64,000 bases of DNA from Gerris lacustris (lineage: Eukaryota > Arthropoda > Insecta > Hemiptera > Gerridae). The stretch's first letter is position 1, and each line of letters opens with the position of its first letter. Below the pieces are notes generated by a model that saw only the letters and a list, made by a program, of their open reading frames with translations, was not told the origin of the DNA and did not search any database. This document shows positions 29,480 through 41,343 of this stretch, piece by piece. The stretch spans positions 11,717,834 through 11,781,833 of the forward strand of contig OX578277.1 of NCBI GenBank assembly GCA_951217055.1. Direction: 5' to 3'. The position numbers and the translations under genes were made by a program.

Positions 29480-31300
29480 TTTCAAGATGGCGGCCAATAT
29501 GGCAGGTGAATAGAAACAAGTTTTTAGTCACCATGACTTGTTATATATCAATTTAAAAATGTAGAAAAAGAATATGCAACTATTAAAATTTTACACTTAA
29601 GAGTTTCAATATGGCGGGTGAATAAAAACAAGTTTTTAGTCACCATGACGTGTTATATATTAACTCGCCAGTCTTGGCTGGCCTACGGCCAGCCTTTGCC
29701 CGTCGAGTGGCCAGGTAGATATATACCAGGTTCTTGTATAGTAGTTGATACTTGTAATATCTGGTAATGTTGCAGGAGGTTGTGGGATATTGTAGCCATC
29801 AGGTGGGTTAATTATACTGTTATAATTCGCAATAAATGACAAAATAAACAAACATAAAAGCAAACAAAGAAACAAAGTATGAAAGCTATTGACGTCTAAA
29901 GTCTAAAGGAGCTGAGCTAGTATCTGTAGAGTTGTAGAGGGGATTGAGTAAGATGGGGTGACAGGAGCGATGGGAGAGGATGGGAAGATCGGACATATTC
30001 CCGTCTCTTTCCCTTCTTATAGCGCGGCACTGTTCAAGTAAATATTTATTTAATACCTTTGGTACTAACCAACATTTTTCGGAGAAACAAAGGATCTAAT
30101 ATGCGCCAAATGTTAGTGCACATATAATTTATTTAATAAACAAATAACACAGCAACCAAATCGTAAAAACCGCTATATAAAAAGTTTTTTTTTCAATTTC
30201 ACCCCCCTCAAAACTAAAAATAACACAAAATAGAACATAACAAAAATTAATCTGCTATTCAAGAGCTTTTCAACGATATACATCATATTATAAAAGATTA
30301 ACTTTAACATTTGTACCCCTGTACTCTAAGGTACCAAAATTATATTTTTAAAAAAACAAACAATACAAAAGGGCATTAATTTAACTAATAAACAAATATA
30401 AATAAAATAACCTAATAACAAAAAATTAATCAAACCCTTTAACCTACAACAAAATTAATAATCGGTACAAAAGTACTTGTACAATATTTTTAAAAAATAA
30501 ATAAATATAATAGCTTTAATGTACAAATCAAGGCCTTTCAAATGATATACGACACAATTTTAAAAACCAAAAAAGTGGTCACGTGACACGGCACAAAAGA
30601 AAAGGTGTACTCTCATGTTCTCAGGAAATAGGATGAACTAATGAAATAATAATGTACTCAATTTAAAGAGCATTAGTGTGAGATTTAAGCGCCCCAATCA
30701 GAAATAAAATCGGTCTACAATTGTAAAAAATTTGGTCATTCAAAGTCAAAAATAGAAAAAAATAAAAACAAAAAAAAATCCAAAATTATCACCATTTAGG
30801 GTACAACCGATAGAGGTACGACAAAAAGTCATTGAACCAAAGTTGTAGATCTTTTAAAATCAGTTACCACTGGTGTTGTCCGTTTTCCAATACGACTTAC
30901 CGTTTAGCTGCAATTTGCCCCAAAACAGCTTAAAAATCAAGTCGGCCATTTTTATTTTTTTAGGGGGGGAAGGAGTAGAAAAAGTAAACTTTTTATAGTT
31001 TTTTTGGTTCACAATATGGACTTTGCGCGTCGAATGGCGCAAACCGCAAGTCTCTAGCTCTTCTGGAAGTGGGTAAACATTAATGTCAGTGAGTGAGTCA
31101 GTTAGCCATGCGGCTTTATAGTATATAGATTTAAAGGTCTTGAAATGAAGAAAAAGAATATGCAACTATTAAAATTTCACACGTAATATTTTTAAGATGG
31201 CGGGCGACTAAAAAAAGTTTTTAGTAACTATGACATGTTATACATCAATTTAAAGGTCTTGAAGAGTAGAAAAAGAATATTACTATTAAAATTAGTGTAA
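29480..31300. repeat. short tandem units split by a 1.45-kb insertion
   Basis: Units with GAATATGCAACTATTAAAAT and AACAAGTTTTTAGTCACCATG occur at about 29480-29660 and resume at about 31145-31290. The intervening 29665-31130 has different composition, beginning CTCGCCAGTCTTGG and ending GCCATGCGGCTTTATAG after a GTCAGTGAGTGAGTCAG phrase. I infer an inserted element of unknown class. No credible coding frame is in it. Confidence 0.5.
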
Positions 31301-31989
31301 TTATATTACACTTAATAATTTTAACTTTAATGTACAGAAACCAGCGATTATCGCCCCACGTACTTACGTGAAGCGCGCCTTACTTGTTTTTTTGATGAAC
31401 ATGCTTTACATGTCTCTCTAAAACAAAGGAAGTAACTAAAGACAGGAAAGGAAATGGGAGTGCCTGCCTACTTTTATCCTGCCTTGCACGTCGAGAGATT
31501 GGAAGGTTGGTCGTCCTCTTCAACTAACCTTTCAATACCTTCTAAACTCAAACATTTGACGATGTTTGCCAATGGTAGAGCTGCCACACTTGGAATCTTG
31601 GAAGGTTGGCCAATGTGTGGCCTCGGCTTTAGCTAGGGCTCTGCCCCATCGCCGTAATCTCAGCAAAGTGGGGAATGAGCGAGGGAGCCCTCGCCCTACC
31701 CCGGCCGGGGCTATTGCCCTCAGCCCGGCACGGCCACTTTTAAACGATTTGGATCTACATATGATTGTACTTTATGAACACGAAAACTATATACCTCTTT
31801 ATTTGTGTTGACAACTAAATAGTTTTTCTTTTCAATTCTAAATAAGTTAGTGGGGCTTAGTCCCACCTGCCCTTAAAAACGCGCCGCCACTGTCTAGAAC
31901 TTTAGTCAAAACCCTAACTTATTAACAATTGAAATATTAAGTTTTTTCAAAAGAAATTATTTTATTTCCTCCATGCACCTTGTAGATTG
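31301..31989. other. spacer with a GC-richer patch
   Basis: Around 31450-31740 the sequence is GC-richer and holds overlapping short open frames, but none shows a family motif or splice context. It lies downstream of the minus-strand gene that ends at 31990. Confidence 0.35.
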
Positions 31990-34900
31990 TTATAACAACA
32001 TATAAAACAATTGGAAAATTGGAAATAAATATGATAAAATGTGGTGAGATATTAGAAATGTTTTGGTTGAAGCATTGTTGTCATATCTTTTATATTGAAT
32101 CTTGCGCTTGTTCTCTTTCAGCCCATTTAAGAGTAGTCGCTTTTTTCGTATTATATTCCGTGATGGAGTCGCAGTACTGGTCTGCAAATAAAAAATCATT
32201 GTACGTACAAACAAATGTTTCTGCATTTTCTTATGATGTGCCATACTTTTTAAAAGTTTCCTAGTGTACTTTTAACATAAAAGTTCTTATTCAAAAATAT
32301 GAACTGGAGTCACTTTTATTAGATGAGACAAAGACATCTCTCTTTAACAAAACTAAGTTTACTGTACAGAGCTAACTTTCAACTACAAATATTCATCTTC
32401 AGTACCGGTGAGAAGAGATCAAGTGTGAAAGAGAAACAGTCAATGTAGGAGTTGAGCCAGAGGTGTAAATCTCCTATCTTTAGTAAGTTTAATATACTAA
32501 GCTAACTTTCAACTACAAATTGTCATCTTTAGTACCGGTGAGAAGAGATCAAGTGTGAAAGAGAAACAGTCAGTGTAGGAGTTGAGACAGAGGTTTAAAT
32601 CTCCTGTCTTTAGTAAGCTTATTGTACAAAGCTAACTTTCAACTACAAATTGTCATCTTTAGTACCGGTGAGAAGAGATCAAGTGTGAAAGAGAAACAGT
32701 CAGTGTAGGAGTTAAGACAGAGGTTTAAATCTCCTGTCTTTAGTAAGCTTATTGTACAAAGCTAACTTTCAACTACAAATAGTCATCTTCAGTCCCGGTG
32801 AGAAGAGATCAAGTGTGAAAGAGAAACAGTCAGTGTAGGAGTTGAGACAGAGGTTTAAATCTCCTGTCTTTAGTAAGTTTATTGTTCAATGCTAACTTTC
32901 AACTACATATAGGTATTATTAGCATGTTGGGAGCCCTTTAAATAAGGTAAATTTATACCTCTTTCTAGGGTTTAAAAAATTAAATAATATCTATACTTAC
33001 AATATGTGATACATTTTGATCAATCCTGTTTTTCCTAAAATCGTTATTGCAGTTACTCATTGAGGAATAATTTAAATCAGTTTCATCAAATTGATTATTC
33101 AATTTTATTTCACGTTTTCTTACTTCTTTATCATCCTAAAAGGATTGGGGGGAAAAATACAATTATTTTATTAATAATCAATAGAATAAAATTTATAATT
33201 TCCTTAGATTAGTTGTTTCTACCAAGATTTTATAGAACTTACTTGTAGCAAATAAACACTCAAAGGGCATAGAATTTGTGTGAGTGAGAGACAGACACTG
33301 TGTTGGAACAGTTCCAACATCAGTCATCATGTAGTTAAGATTGCTGCATTGCTTCGTTGCATCCGACGATGCCCACCCAACTCCGGACCTATACCAGATC
33401 CAAAAGATCAGATACAGGGCTTATCAGAGACGAGAGTCTCATACTTGCTTGACTGGCTTTTGCCGAGCCAGCACTTGACGACGATGTCTGATGTTGGAAC
33501 AATACTCATAAGCTATACTTGCGTGGCACATAGGAACGTGCGTACATCCTTTGGCGTCTCTCACTCACACAAATAGTGTGGCTTATTGCAGTGTGCAAAC
33601 ACGGTATAATATTGCTGAACTCAAAAGGTAATCTAAGTTTATAAAGTTTAGTGTTAAATGCAAAGTTATATGTAGTCTCGTTGCTCCTTGGCGGTTGCAG
33701 AATGTTTGTTGGTATAGCTTCTCGCTTCTCTAGAGGCTTCTATTCCTTACTTATAATAATAATTGTTTCTCTTCTTTGTATTTTTTGTTATTAGTTTAAC
33801 TCCTCTTTCAGTTATAGTTATAACATTTTACTACTAGGAGGGTGTTTCTTTTAACTTTCAAAGTTGGGTGAGTTGGTGAGTCATTATTTAGGTAATTATG
33901 ACGTATTTGTGGTTTTTTAATAAAATCTGTAAGTTGAAAACCTTTGTCATTTGAATGTGAATGCCACTTTCTACTATTACTTGGGTCCTGAAAGTTGATT
34001 ATTTTACTCTTATCGTTAACAGGATGAAATGTACTTGGTGCCTAGGTTTGTAAGGTAAATTTAGCTTTTTTGAACAATCCTAATAATCTGACTGAGATTT
34101 CATTATTATGGCTTAGAGATGTTAATAGATAGTAACACACATGGGCGTAGGCAGACCCCCCCTCCTAAAGTTTGGACGTGATATTCACAAATCATCATCA
34201 AAAGCCAACAAATTCGGTTTTTAGCAAATATTTTGCTTCCTATGGCTCAGACACTAATCAAAATGGTTATCAATATTAAAGATAACAAAATTTCCCTCAA
34301 AAAAGTCTCATTATTTTTCTCGTACAACGGACGGTTTACGAAACCTAGGGCGAAGAATATCTATGAATATCTAGCATCCGTTGTCACACCACTTTTTAGG
34401 TATTTTTACGAATATTTTGCTGACTATGGCTCGGAGACAAATTAAGGTAATTATCAAAAAGAAAGATTATTAAATTTCCCACAAAAAAGGTTCCATTCAT
34501 TTTTTATGTACTATGAGCGGTTTAGGAAATCCTAGCTCACTATAACTTGAGTAGTGTCTGTTTTTGCATGACTTTTTACGTATTTTTGTGAATATCTCGC
34601 TTCCTCTGGCTCGGAGACCACTTTGAGGATCTGTCAATGTTTTGCTATTGCATTACCGTACAAGGAGCATGAATATTTTCAAACTACGTCCAACCAAACT
34701 TAAATTTTTTTCTCTCGCAGGTATAGAATAACGGTTCCTTAACCATGGAGCTGCCTCGGGGAAAAGCCTTGAAAAGTTATTAGTCGTTGTTTCGCCTTCT
34801 GCGGAAACTTTAGAGCACTTAATTGTCCAAACGGTTCGTTGTATGTAAAAAATGAACATAGTGTTATTTTTGCACCATCACAATTCTTACTTTTTATATT

Positions 34901-35218
34901 AAAAAGTAAAAAAACTCTAAAAGAAAAAAAAACCATTAACAACCACTCCTAGGATGTCCTTATGTATCAGTTATGTTACTTTGAAATTATAATAATAAAT
35001 ATAAATAATCATACCCATAATCCTGGGAAATCATCAATCTTCGCATAATAAATATAACTTAAACTGATCAATTCATCATTTATTTCATCATCAGTATATT
35101 GTCGGCCATTAAGCGTACTTTTAACCTCTTCTCTTGCTGTTATCATCATCAAAAACATATCAGAAAAAACTATGAAACATGCAATGTACATAATGTCCCA
35201 AAATTTATATTCATCCAT
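31990..35218 (-). CDS. Unrecognised small membrane-associated protein, three exons
   Basis: The minus-strand exons are 35218-35015 (68 codons), 33135-33001 (45 codons) and 32181-31990 (63 codons plus stop). Both introns are phase 0 with consensus GTATGA and GTAAGT donors and CTTTTAG and TTTGCAG acceptors. The 176-residue product has a hydrophobic segment at about 8-27 after a short acidic-aromatic start, and a second at its very C-terminus (LSYLFPIFQLFYMLL). Between them lies a polar, Asn/Lys-rich middle. A Met eight codons upstream, at 35242, is an alternative start. I recognise no family. Intron 2 carries the 130-bp array and intron 1 carries a 300-bp TIR element. Confidence 0.5.
32371..32910. 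repeat. 130-bp tandem repeat, array 1 (about 4 copies)
   Basis: GCTAACTTTCAACTAC recurs at 32371, 32501, 32631, 32761 and 32891, a spacing of exactly 130. Each unit contains GTACCGGTGAGAAGAGATCA and GAAACAGTCAGTGTAGGAG. The same unit in reverse orientation flanks the BEL element at 57640-57691 and 63680-64000. Confidence 0.95.
33205..33270 (-). repeat. single inverted copy of the 68-bp repeat
   Basis: Read on the minus strand, CTTTGAGTGTTTATTTGCTA and AAGTAAGTTCTATAAAATCT match the 68-bp unit arrayed at 3165 and 19249. The copy directly abuts the TIR element at 33274. Confidence 0.75.
33274..33574. mobile_element. 300-bp element with perfect 19-bp TIRs
   Basis: ATTTGTGTGAGTGAGAGAC at the left is exactly inverted at the right. 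The interior is GC-richer than its surroundings and contains an inner inverted pair built on GTTGGAAC. A 98-residue open frame fills it, but the frame starts inside one TIR and ends inside the other and has no family motif, so it is not called as a gene. No clear target duplication was found. Confidence 0.6.
34200..34630. repeat. degenerate direct repeats of about 190 bp (3 units)
   Basis: TTTTGCTTCCTATGGCTCAG, TTTTGCTGACTATGGCTCGG and CTCGCTTCCTCTGGCTCGG recur at intervals of about 190 bp with related text between. They are strongly diverged. The array lies in intron 1 of the three-exon gene. Confidence 0.6.
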
Positions 35219-35562
35219 TTTACAAAAATTTAAATTTAACAATGAGAAAAAAATGTAGAGTATTAAACGTATTTTATTGAAAGATATTTAATCATGAAAA
35301 ACGAGAAACATCAAAATTTGAAACCCATGAATTATAATTTGTAGGAACTCAAAATTTTTTGAACTAAGAAATTTTTAAATAAACATTTTTTTTTTTTTTT
35401 CAAAAAGATATTAAACAATTTTTTTTGTTTGTTTCTTCATATTTTTTTCTTTGTGGTCAATCTTGATTGTGTCAATTTCCAGGTTTGCATTAAAAGTAAT
35501 TTTTATTTATTTACCCTGTTTATTTTTATTTTATTTTGTGGCCTTGAACAATACAATATAAA

Positions 35563-37600
35563 GATCATTACAGGATGGAGATACCAGTTATAAGATGGAG
35601 GTATCACTTTAACATCTATCTATGTGATCATTAGTGTGGCACATGTTTCACCTCACTGGGAATCCAACCCAGATTATTGTTAGTGTTTGTACTTTGGTTC
35701 CAGGTAGAACAGTATTAGATCATTACAGGATGGAGGTATCAGTCACTTTACACATCTATCTATGTGATCATTAGTGTAGTGTGGCACATGTTTCACCTCA
35801 CTGGGAATCCAACCCAGATTATTGTTAGTGTTTGTACTTTGGTTCCAGGTAGAACAGTATTAGATCATTACAGGATGGAGGTATCAGTCACTTTCATCTA
35901 TCTATGTGATCATTAGTGTAGTGTGGCACATGTTTCACCTCACTGGGAATCCAACCCAGATTATTGTTAGTGTTTGTACTTTGGTTCCAGGTAGAACAGT
36001 ATTAGATCATTACAGGATGGAGGTATCAGTCACTTTCATCTATCTATGTGATCATTAGTGTAGTGTGGCACATGTTTCACCTCACTGGGAATCCAACCCA
36101 GATTATTGTTAGTGTTTGTACTTTGGTTCCAGGTAGAACAGTATTAGATCATTACAGGATAGAGGTATCAGTCACTTTCATCTATCTATGTGATCATTAG
36201 TGTAGTGTGGCACATGTTTCACCTCACTGGGAATCCAACCCAGATTATTGTTAGTGTCTGTACTTTGGATGAAAGTAGAACAGTATTAGATCATTACAGG
36301 ATGGAGGTATCAGTCACTTTCATCTATCTATGTGATCATTAGTGTAGTGTGGCACATGTTTCACCTCACTGGGAATCTAACCCAGATTATTGTTAGTGTT
36401 TGTACTTTGGTTCCAGGTAGAACAGTATTAGATCATTACAGGATGGAGGTATCAGTCACTTCATCTATCTATGTGATCATTAGTGTAGTGTGGCACATGT
36501 TTCACCTCACTGGGAATCCAACCCAGATTATTGTTAGTGTTTGTACTTTGGTTCCAAGTAGAACAGTATTAGATCATTACAGGATGGAGGTATCAGTCAC
36601 TTTCATCTATCTATGTGATCATTAGTGTAGTGTGGCACATGTTTCACCTCACTGGGAATCCAACCCAGATTATTGTTAGTGTCTGTACTTTGGATGAAAG
36701 TAGAACAGTATTAGATCATTACAGGATGGAGGTATCAGTCACTTTCATCTATCTATGTGATCATTAGTGTAGTGTGGCACATGTTTCACCTCACTGGGAA
36801 TACAACCCAGATTATTGTTAGTGTCTGTACTTTGGATGAAAGTAGAACAGTATTAGATCATTACAGGATGGAGGTATCAGTCACTTTCATCTATCTATGT
36901 GATCATTAGTGTAGTGTGGCACATGTTTCACCTCACTGGGAATCCAACCCAGATTATTGTTAGTGTCTGTACTTTGGATGAAAGTAGAACAGTATTAGAT
37001 CATAACAGGATGGAGGTATCAGTCACTTTCATCTATCTATGTGATCATTAGTGTAGTGTGGCACATGTTTCACCTCACTGGGAATACATCCCAGATTATT
37101 GTTAGTGTTTGTACTTTGGATGAAAGTAGAACAGTATTAGATTATTACAGGATGGAGGTATCAGTCACTTTCATCTATCTATGTGATCATTAGTGTAGTG
37201 TGGCACATGTTTCACCTCACTGGGAATCCAACCCAGATTATTGTTAGTGTTTGTACTTTGGATGAAAGTAGAACAGTATTAGATCATTACAGGATGGAGG
37301 TATCAGTCACTTTCATCTATCTATGTGATCATTAGTGTAGTGTGGCACATGTTTCACCTCACTGGGAATACAACCCAGATTATTGTTAGTGTCTGTACTT
37401 TGGATGAAAGTAGAACAGTATTAGATCATTACAGGATGGAGGTATCAGTCACTTTCATCTATCTATGTGATCATTAGTGTAGTGTGGCACATGTTTCACC
37501 TCACTGGGAATACATCCCAGATTATTGTTAGTGTTTGTACTTTGGATGAAAGTAGAACAGTATTAGATTATTACAGGATGGAGGTATCAGTCACTTTACA
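35563..37600. repeat. 142-bp tandem repeat (about 14 copies)
   Basis: GATCATTACAGGATGGAGGT recurs about every 142 bp. Units contain TGTGATCATTAGTGTAGTGT and TTCACCTCACTGGGAAT. Two unit types are interspersed, one with TTGGTTCCAGGTAGAAC and one with TTGGATGAAAGTAGAAC, and they occur in runs, as expected from block amplification. Open frames across the array are spurious. Lone diverged relatives lie at 16655 and 27835. Confidence 0.97.
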
Positions 37601-38921
37601 CATCTATCCATGAGATTATTAGTGTGGAATATGCCTTGTTGAGTTTCTAACGAAAGACATTGAATAGTAGATCTTAAATTAGATAAATGTTTTGTTTGTA
37701 ACCTTTTTATTAACTCTCTATATTTTACAGTTATTTTCTTGTTGTTAGTATTAGGACTTTGATTTCTGGTAACCTGGTACATCGGGATCAGTATTAGATC
37801 ATTACAGGATGGAGGTTTACCCATCAACCTCTGAGATAATTAGGTAAAATAATATTATAATTCAGTAAGAAAAGTAAAATTAGATTATAAAGAAGTGTGG
37901 CACATGGCTTCCTCGCGTCCCATCATTGGACAGATGGTCACATAAGCATACATTGAAGTATAATGAGATAAATTTCAAAATATATCTGTTAACGGGGGCG
38001 CTCCCATAAGGGTGATGGGGGGGGGGGGGGGGGGTCAGCCCTTCATAGAGCCCTTTGAATTGTGTTCTATTTGTATTTTAGTATCTATCATATTTCACTG
38101 CACATTTTTACTTTCTCATTTAAAAAGAAAGTATTGTGATAGCGCGAACATTTGATTTTGATGGATTTACACGTTTTGAGGTCCCCTGAGTCTAAAAAAG
38201 TGTTTTTTTTAAATGACTCTCTGTGCAGACACCTGGAGCCTAAACTACTGGACCGAGATTGACAAAATTTGGCACACATGTTCAGTAATATCATATCCCG
38301 AGGCCAAAACGGTCAAATTAAAAAAAAAGAAATCTAAAATTGCATTTAAATACGAAGCTAACGATATAAGCCGTTTTCCTGGGAAAAATCTAGTTCCGGA
38401 GAAAATAATTTTAAACGCGGACGGAGAGAGGCGGGGTTCGGTTACCCGTCGAGGAGAAGTTATTTTTATGATAATATGTTCAATAATATTTAAATGTACC
38501 TACGAAAATACGATAACTAATTAATGGAAAACACTAGGCTAAGTAATTATGAACTCTTATATGAAAAGTTTTCTGTGTTGTCTCGGACCGATTTTTATTA
38601 TATACTAATATAAAGAATATAATATACTACCTACTCTGTATATGTTTGTTTGTCTAAATAACTATTAAGCCAAAGATATATAGGGAGGGGGGGGGGGGGT
38701 GCTTATATAAAAAGTACCCAATTTTAAAGGTAATACTTACATGCTTTGACTATGCATGCACCTTTAACAGTTTCAGTCCAACCCCCCCCCCCCCCCCCGC
38801 CCTAGAAAGAAATGCCCACTTGTGTTAATAAAATAAATGGGTTGTCCCACAGTGCATAAGAGGGATCAATGTGTGCAGAAGGTAGAAATCAAATGTGAAA
38901 GAACAAATTTTGGTAATTATA
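37601..38921. other. spacer with dispersed repeats and G/C runs
   Basis: The stretch has an 18-G run at 38017-38034, a shorter G run near 38687 and a 17-C run at 38782-38798. Text at 38090-38290 is the inverse of parts of 7910-8160. No gene was recognised, although the frame at 38213-38524 is open. Confidence 0.4.
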
Positions 38922-39850
38922 CAGGGTGGCCACGATAAACTGGCTCACCCAGTTATCTCTTTTATTTTTGAAGATAGAGAAAAAATGTAAAAGGTAACTC
39001 ACCTTGGATTTTCCCGTAGTTTTATAATATGATTTCCAAAATTATTTTTATCTCATAGTTTCGGCGATATCTCTCTCAACTTTGTAATTTTAAATGGTAA
39101 CCTATATTTTTTTCTTAAACTAGATTGCTTTAGAAGAAAAATGAGCCTTGAATCAACAAAATCGGTTGAGAATTGACAGAGATATCCAGTTTTCAAAATG
39201 ACAAAAATGCTATCTAAGTATGTATAATACTAAATCTAAAAAAAAAAAAAAAATATTTTAATTCTGTTTATTTCACTTTGTTTTTCACTTATTTAGGTTA
39301 GTTGAATGCATTTACTGATCAAAAGTCAAACCTTCTTTCCATTCCATTCAGTTACATCGTTAGTATGACCTCTTTTGATCAGTTTGTCAACAATCTTCCT
39401 CTTCTCTACATTTTCGGAAAGGAATGGAAAAAATGGTTTGACTTTTGATTAGTAAATGCATTTAACTAACCTAGACACCTAGATAAGTGAAATAAACAGA
39501 ATTAAGACCATTTTGTTTAATTTACGATTTTTTTGTTAGCACTATTTTACATACTTAGATAGCATTTTTGTCATATTGAAAACTGGATATCTCTGTCAAT
39601 TCTTAACCGATTTTGTTGATTCAAGGCTCATTTTTCTTCTAAAGCAATCTAGTTTAAGAAAAAAATATAGGTTACCATTTAAAATTACAAAGTTGAGAGA
39701 GATACCGCCGAAACTATGAGATAAAAATAATTTTGGAAATCATATTATAAAACTACGGGAAAATCCAAGGTGAGTTACCATTTACATTTTTTCTCTATCT
39801 TCAAAAATAAAAGAGTTAACTGGGTGAGCCAGTTTATCGTGGCCACCCTG
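38922..39850. mobile_element. 929-bp near-perfect foldback MITE
   Basis: It starts CAGGGTGGCCACGATAAACT and ends with the inverse. TA flanks both sides (38920-38921 and 39851-39852). The halves are inverted copies for over 400 bp, meeting around a loop of about 70 bp near 39360-39410. The CAGGGTGG start and TA site suit a mariner-type MITE. No transposase is present. Confidence 0.85.
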
Positions 39851-39852
39851 TA

Positions 39853-40620
39853 TAGATGCCACGTGCGGCAACCATTTACTTGGTTACCCACACCCACTTT
39901 GAGTAATTATTTTGTATAAATACTTTTAAGACAAAGGGATATCTAGTCAAAAGATCTTTGTTACAAAGGAACTTCACACTGATTGTTTGTAATGGTGATA
40001 GTATCACCCACTCTAATTAATTATTAAGCTAATGGAATATTTACAGATGAAAGTAATCTGGGGGGGGCGGTAACCAAGTAAATGAATGGCCCAAATTTCA
40101 TCAAAATATTGATGGACAGACTAAATCGTCAGACATAAGGGGAACATGACCAACAATGTTCCCTTGTTCGCGCATTTTCCTTTAGGAAATTTTATATTGG
40201 CACGTTTCACACCCACTTCAAACTTGCCTACGCTCGCCCCATCAAAGTTATATCTAAGTTATATTATAGACGGACAGACACACGCAGGAAAATATAAGGG
40301 TCCTTGGTTTTGCCTACGGACCCTAATTAGTGGGAGAAGGAAAAAATTGTGGTTTATTTACTTAACAAAATTATGAGATTTTTCATGAATAAAATAGAGA
40401 ATATATTAAAAGCCAATTTGTTGGCAGACCTTCTTTATAAATTCTGCTAAGGTATAACCGAAGCATAATAATGACCGAATAATCTGACATAGTAATTAAC
40501 AATGTTATATTAATAAAGATGGTATTTTAGCTGTGTAATTTTTCTGGCGCCCGTAGATATAAATATTGTATGTCAAAATAGGTAAAGGTTAATTATCATA
40601 ACCTGTTCTCGCCTTCGGCT
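39853..40620. other. spacer, dispersed repeat fragments
   Basis: Phrases such as GACAAAGGGATATCTAG echo the repeats near 14545 and 15045. No gene was recognised. The open frame at 40146 has no family resemblance. Confidence 0.35.
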
Positions 40621-40628
40621 CGGAGGCT

Positions 40629-40905
40629 AAAGCGGACCTCACACGGTCAATATATTGACTCACGGTGTGAGGGGTTTATTGAAGAAATATTTGTCGTTGT
40701 CAATATATTGACGGACCTTCAATAAAAATCAAAATTATTTGATTTTTATTGAAGCTCCGTCAATATTTGGTCGTATTGTAGCGCTGTCAGTGGCAACTCG
40801 TGAAAACTTTTTCCAAAACAAACCTTTAAGCGGACCTCACACGGTCAATATAATTTCCTTCAATATATTGAAGGAAATTATATTGACCGTGTGAGGTCCG
40901 CTTAA
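40629..40905. mobile_element. element with AAGCGGACCTCACACGGTCA modules and an 80-bp perfect palindrome
   Basis: AAGCGGACCTCACACGGTCA occurs at about 40631 and again at 40828. The second occurrence begins a perfect 80-bp palindrome at 40826-40905, centred between 40865 and 40866, whose halves are exact reverse complements. Further inverted pairs (TCAATATATTGAC and CAATAAAAATCAAA) lie between. No coding is present. Confidence 0.85.
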
Positions 40906-41343
40906 TCTATTCACTCGTCAGTAAAATTCCATTTTGCTGCCTAGTTACATAAATAACTATTATTTAAAAATTATATAAACTTGTAGGTATATATTAGTAT
41001 ATTCGCATATATATTATACTATGTAATGTACAATGTAATTTTTACTGTTAATGTTCAGATCTACACAAATATATAACAATTAAGTATTTAGTATAGTAGT
41101 ATTTACTACTATATTATACAGTAGAAAGTACAGTAACGATAGTAATAGTAATTAAAAAAAAATAGTATAAAAAAAATTAGTAGTAGTAGTATTAAATAAA
41201 ATAAGTACATAGTAATTTTATAGTATACAATATTACTATGAATTATATGAAATACATGTTCAGTTATCCCAAGCATTTTTCATAAAATCTGGTGTTGTTT
41301 GCAACTGAGTAGAACTTGTGCCGGGAAGGGTTTCATCAAAAAT

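Noticed and set aside
33280..33576. 98-codon open frame
   Set aside because: It begins and ends within the TIRs of a small element and shows no motif or splice context.
36332..36625. 97-codon open frame
   Set aside because: It runs across two units of the 142-bp array and repeats itself, so it is a product of the tandem repeat.
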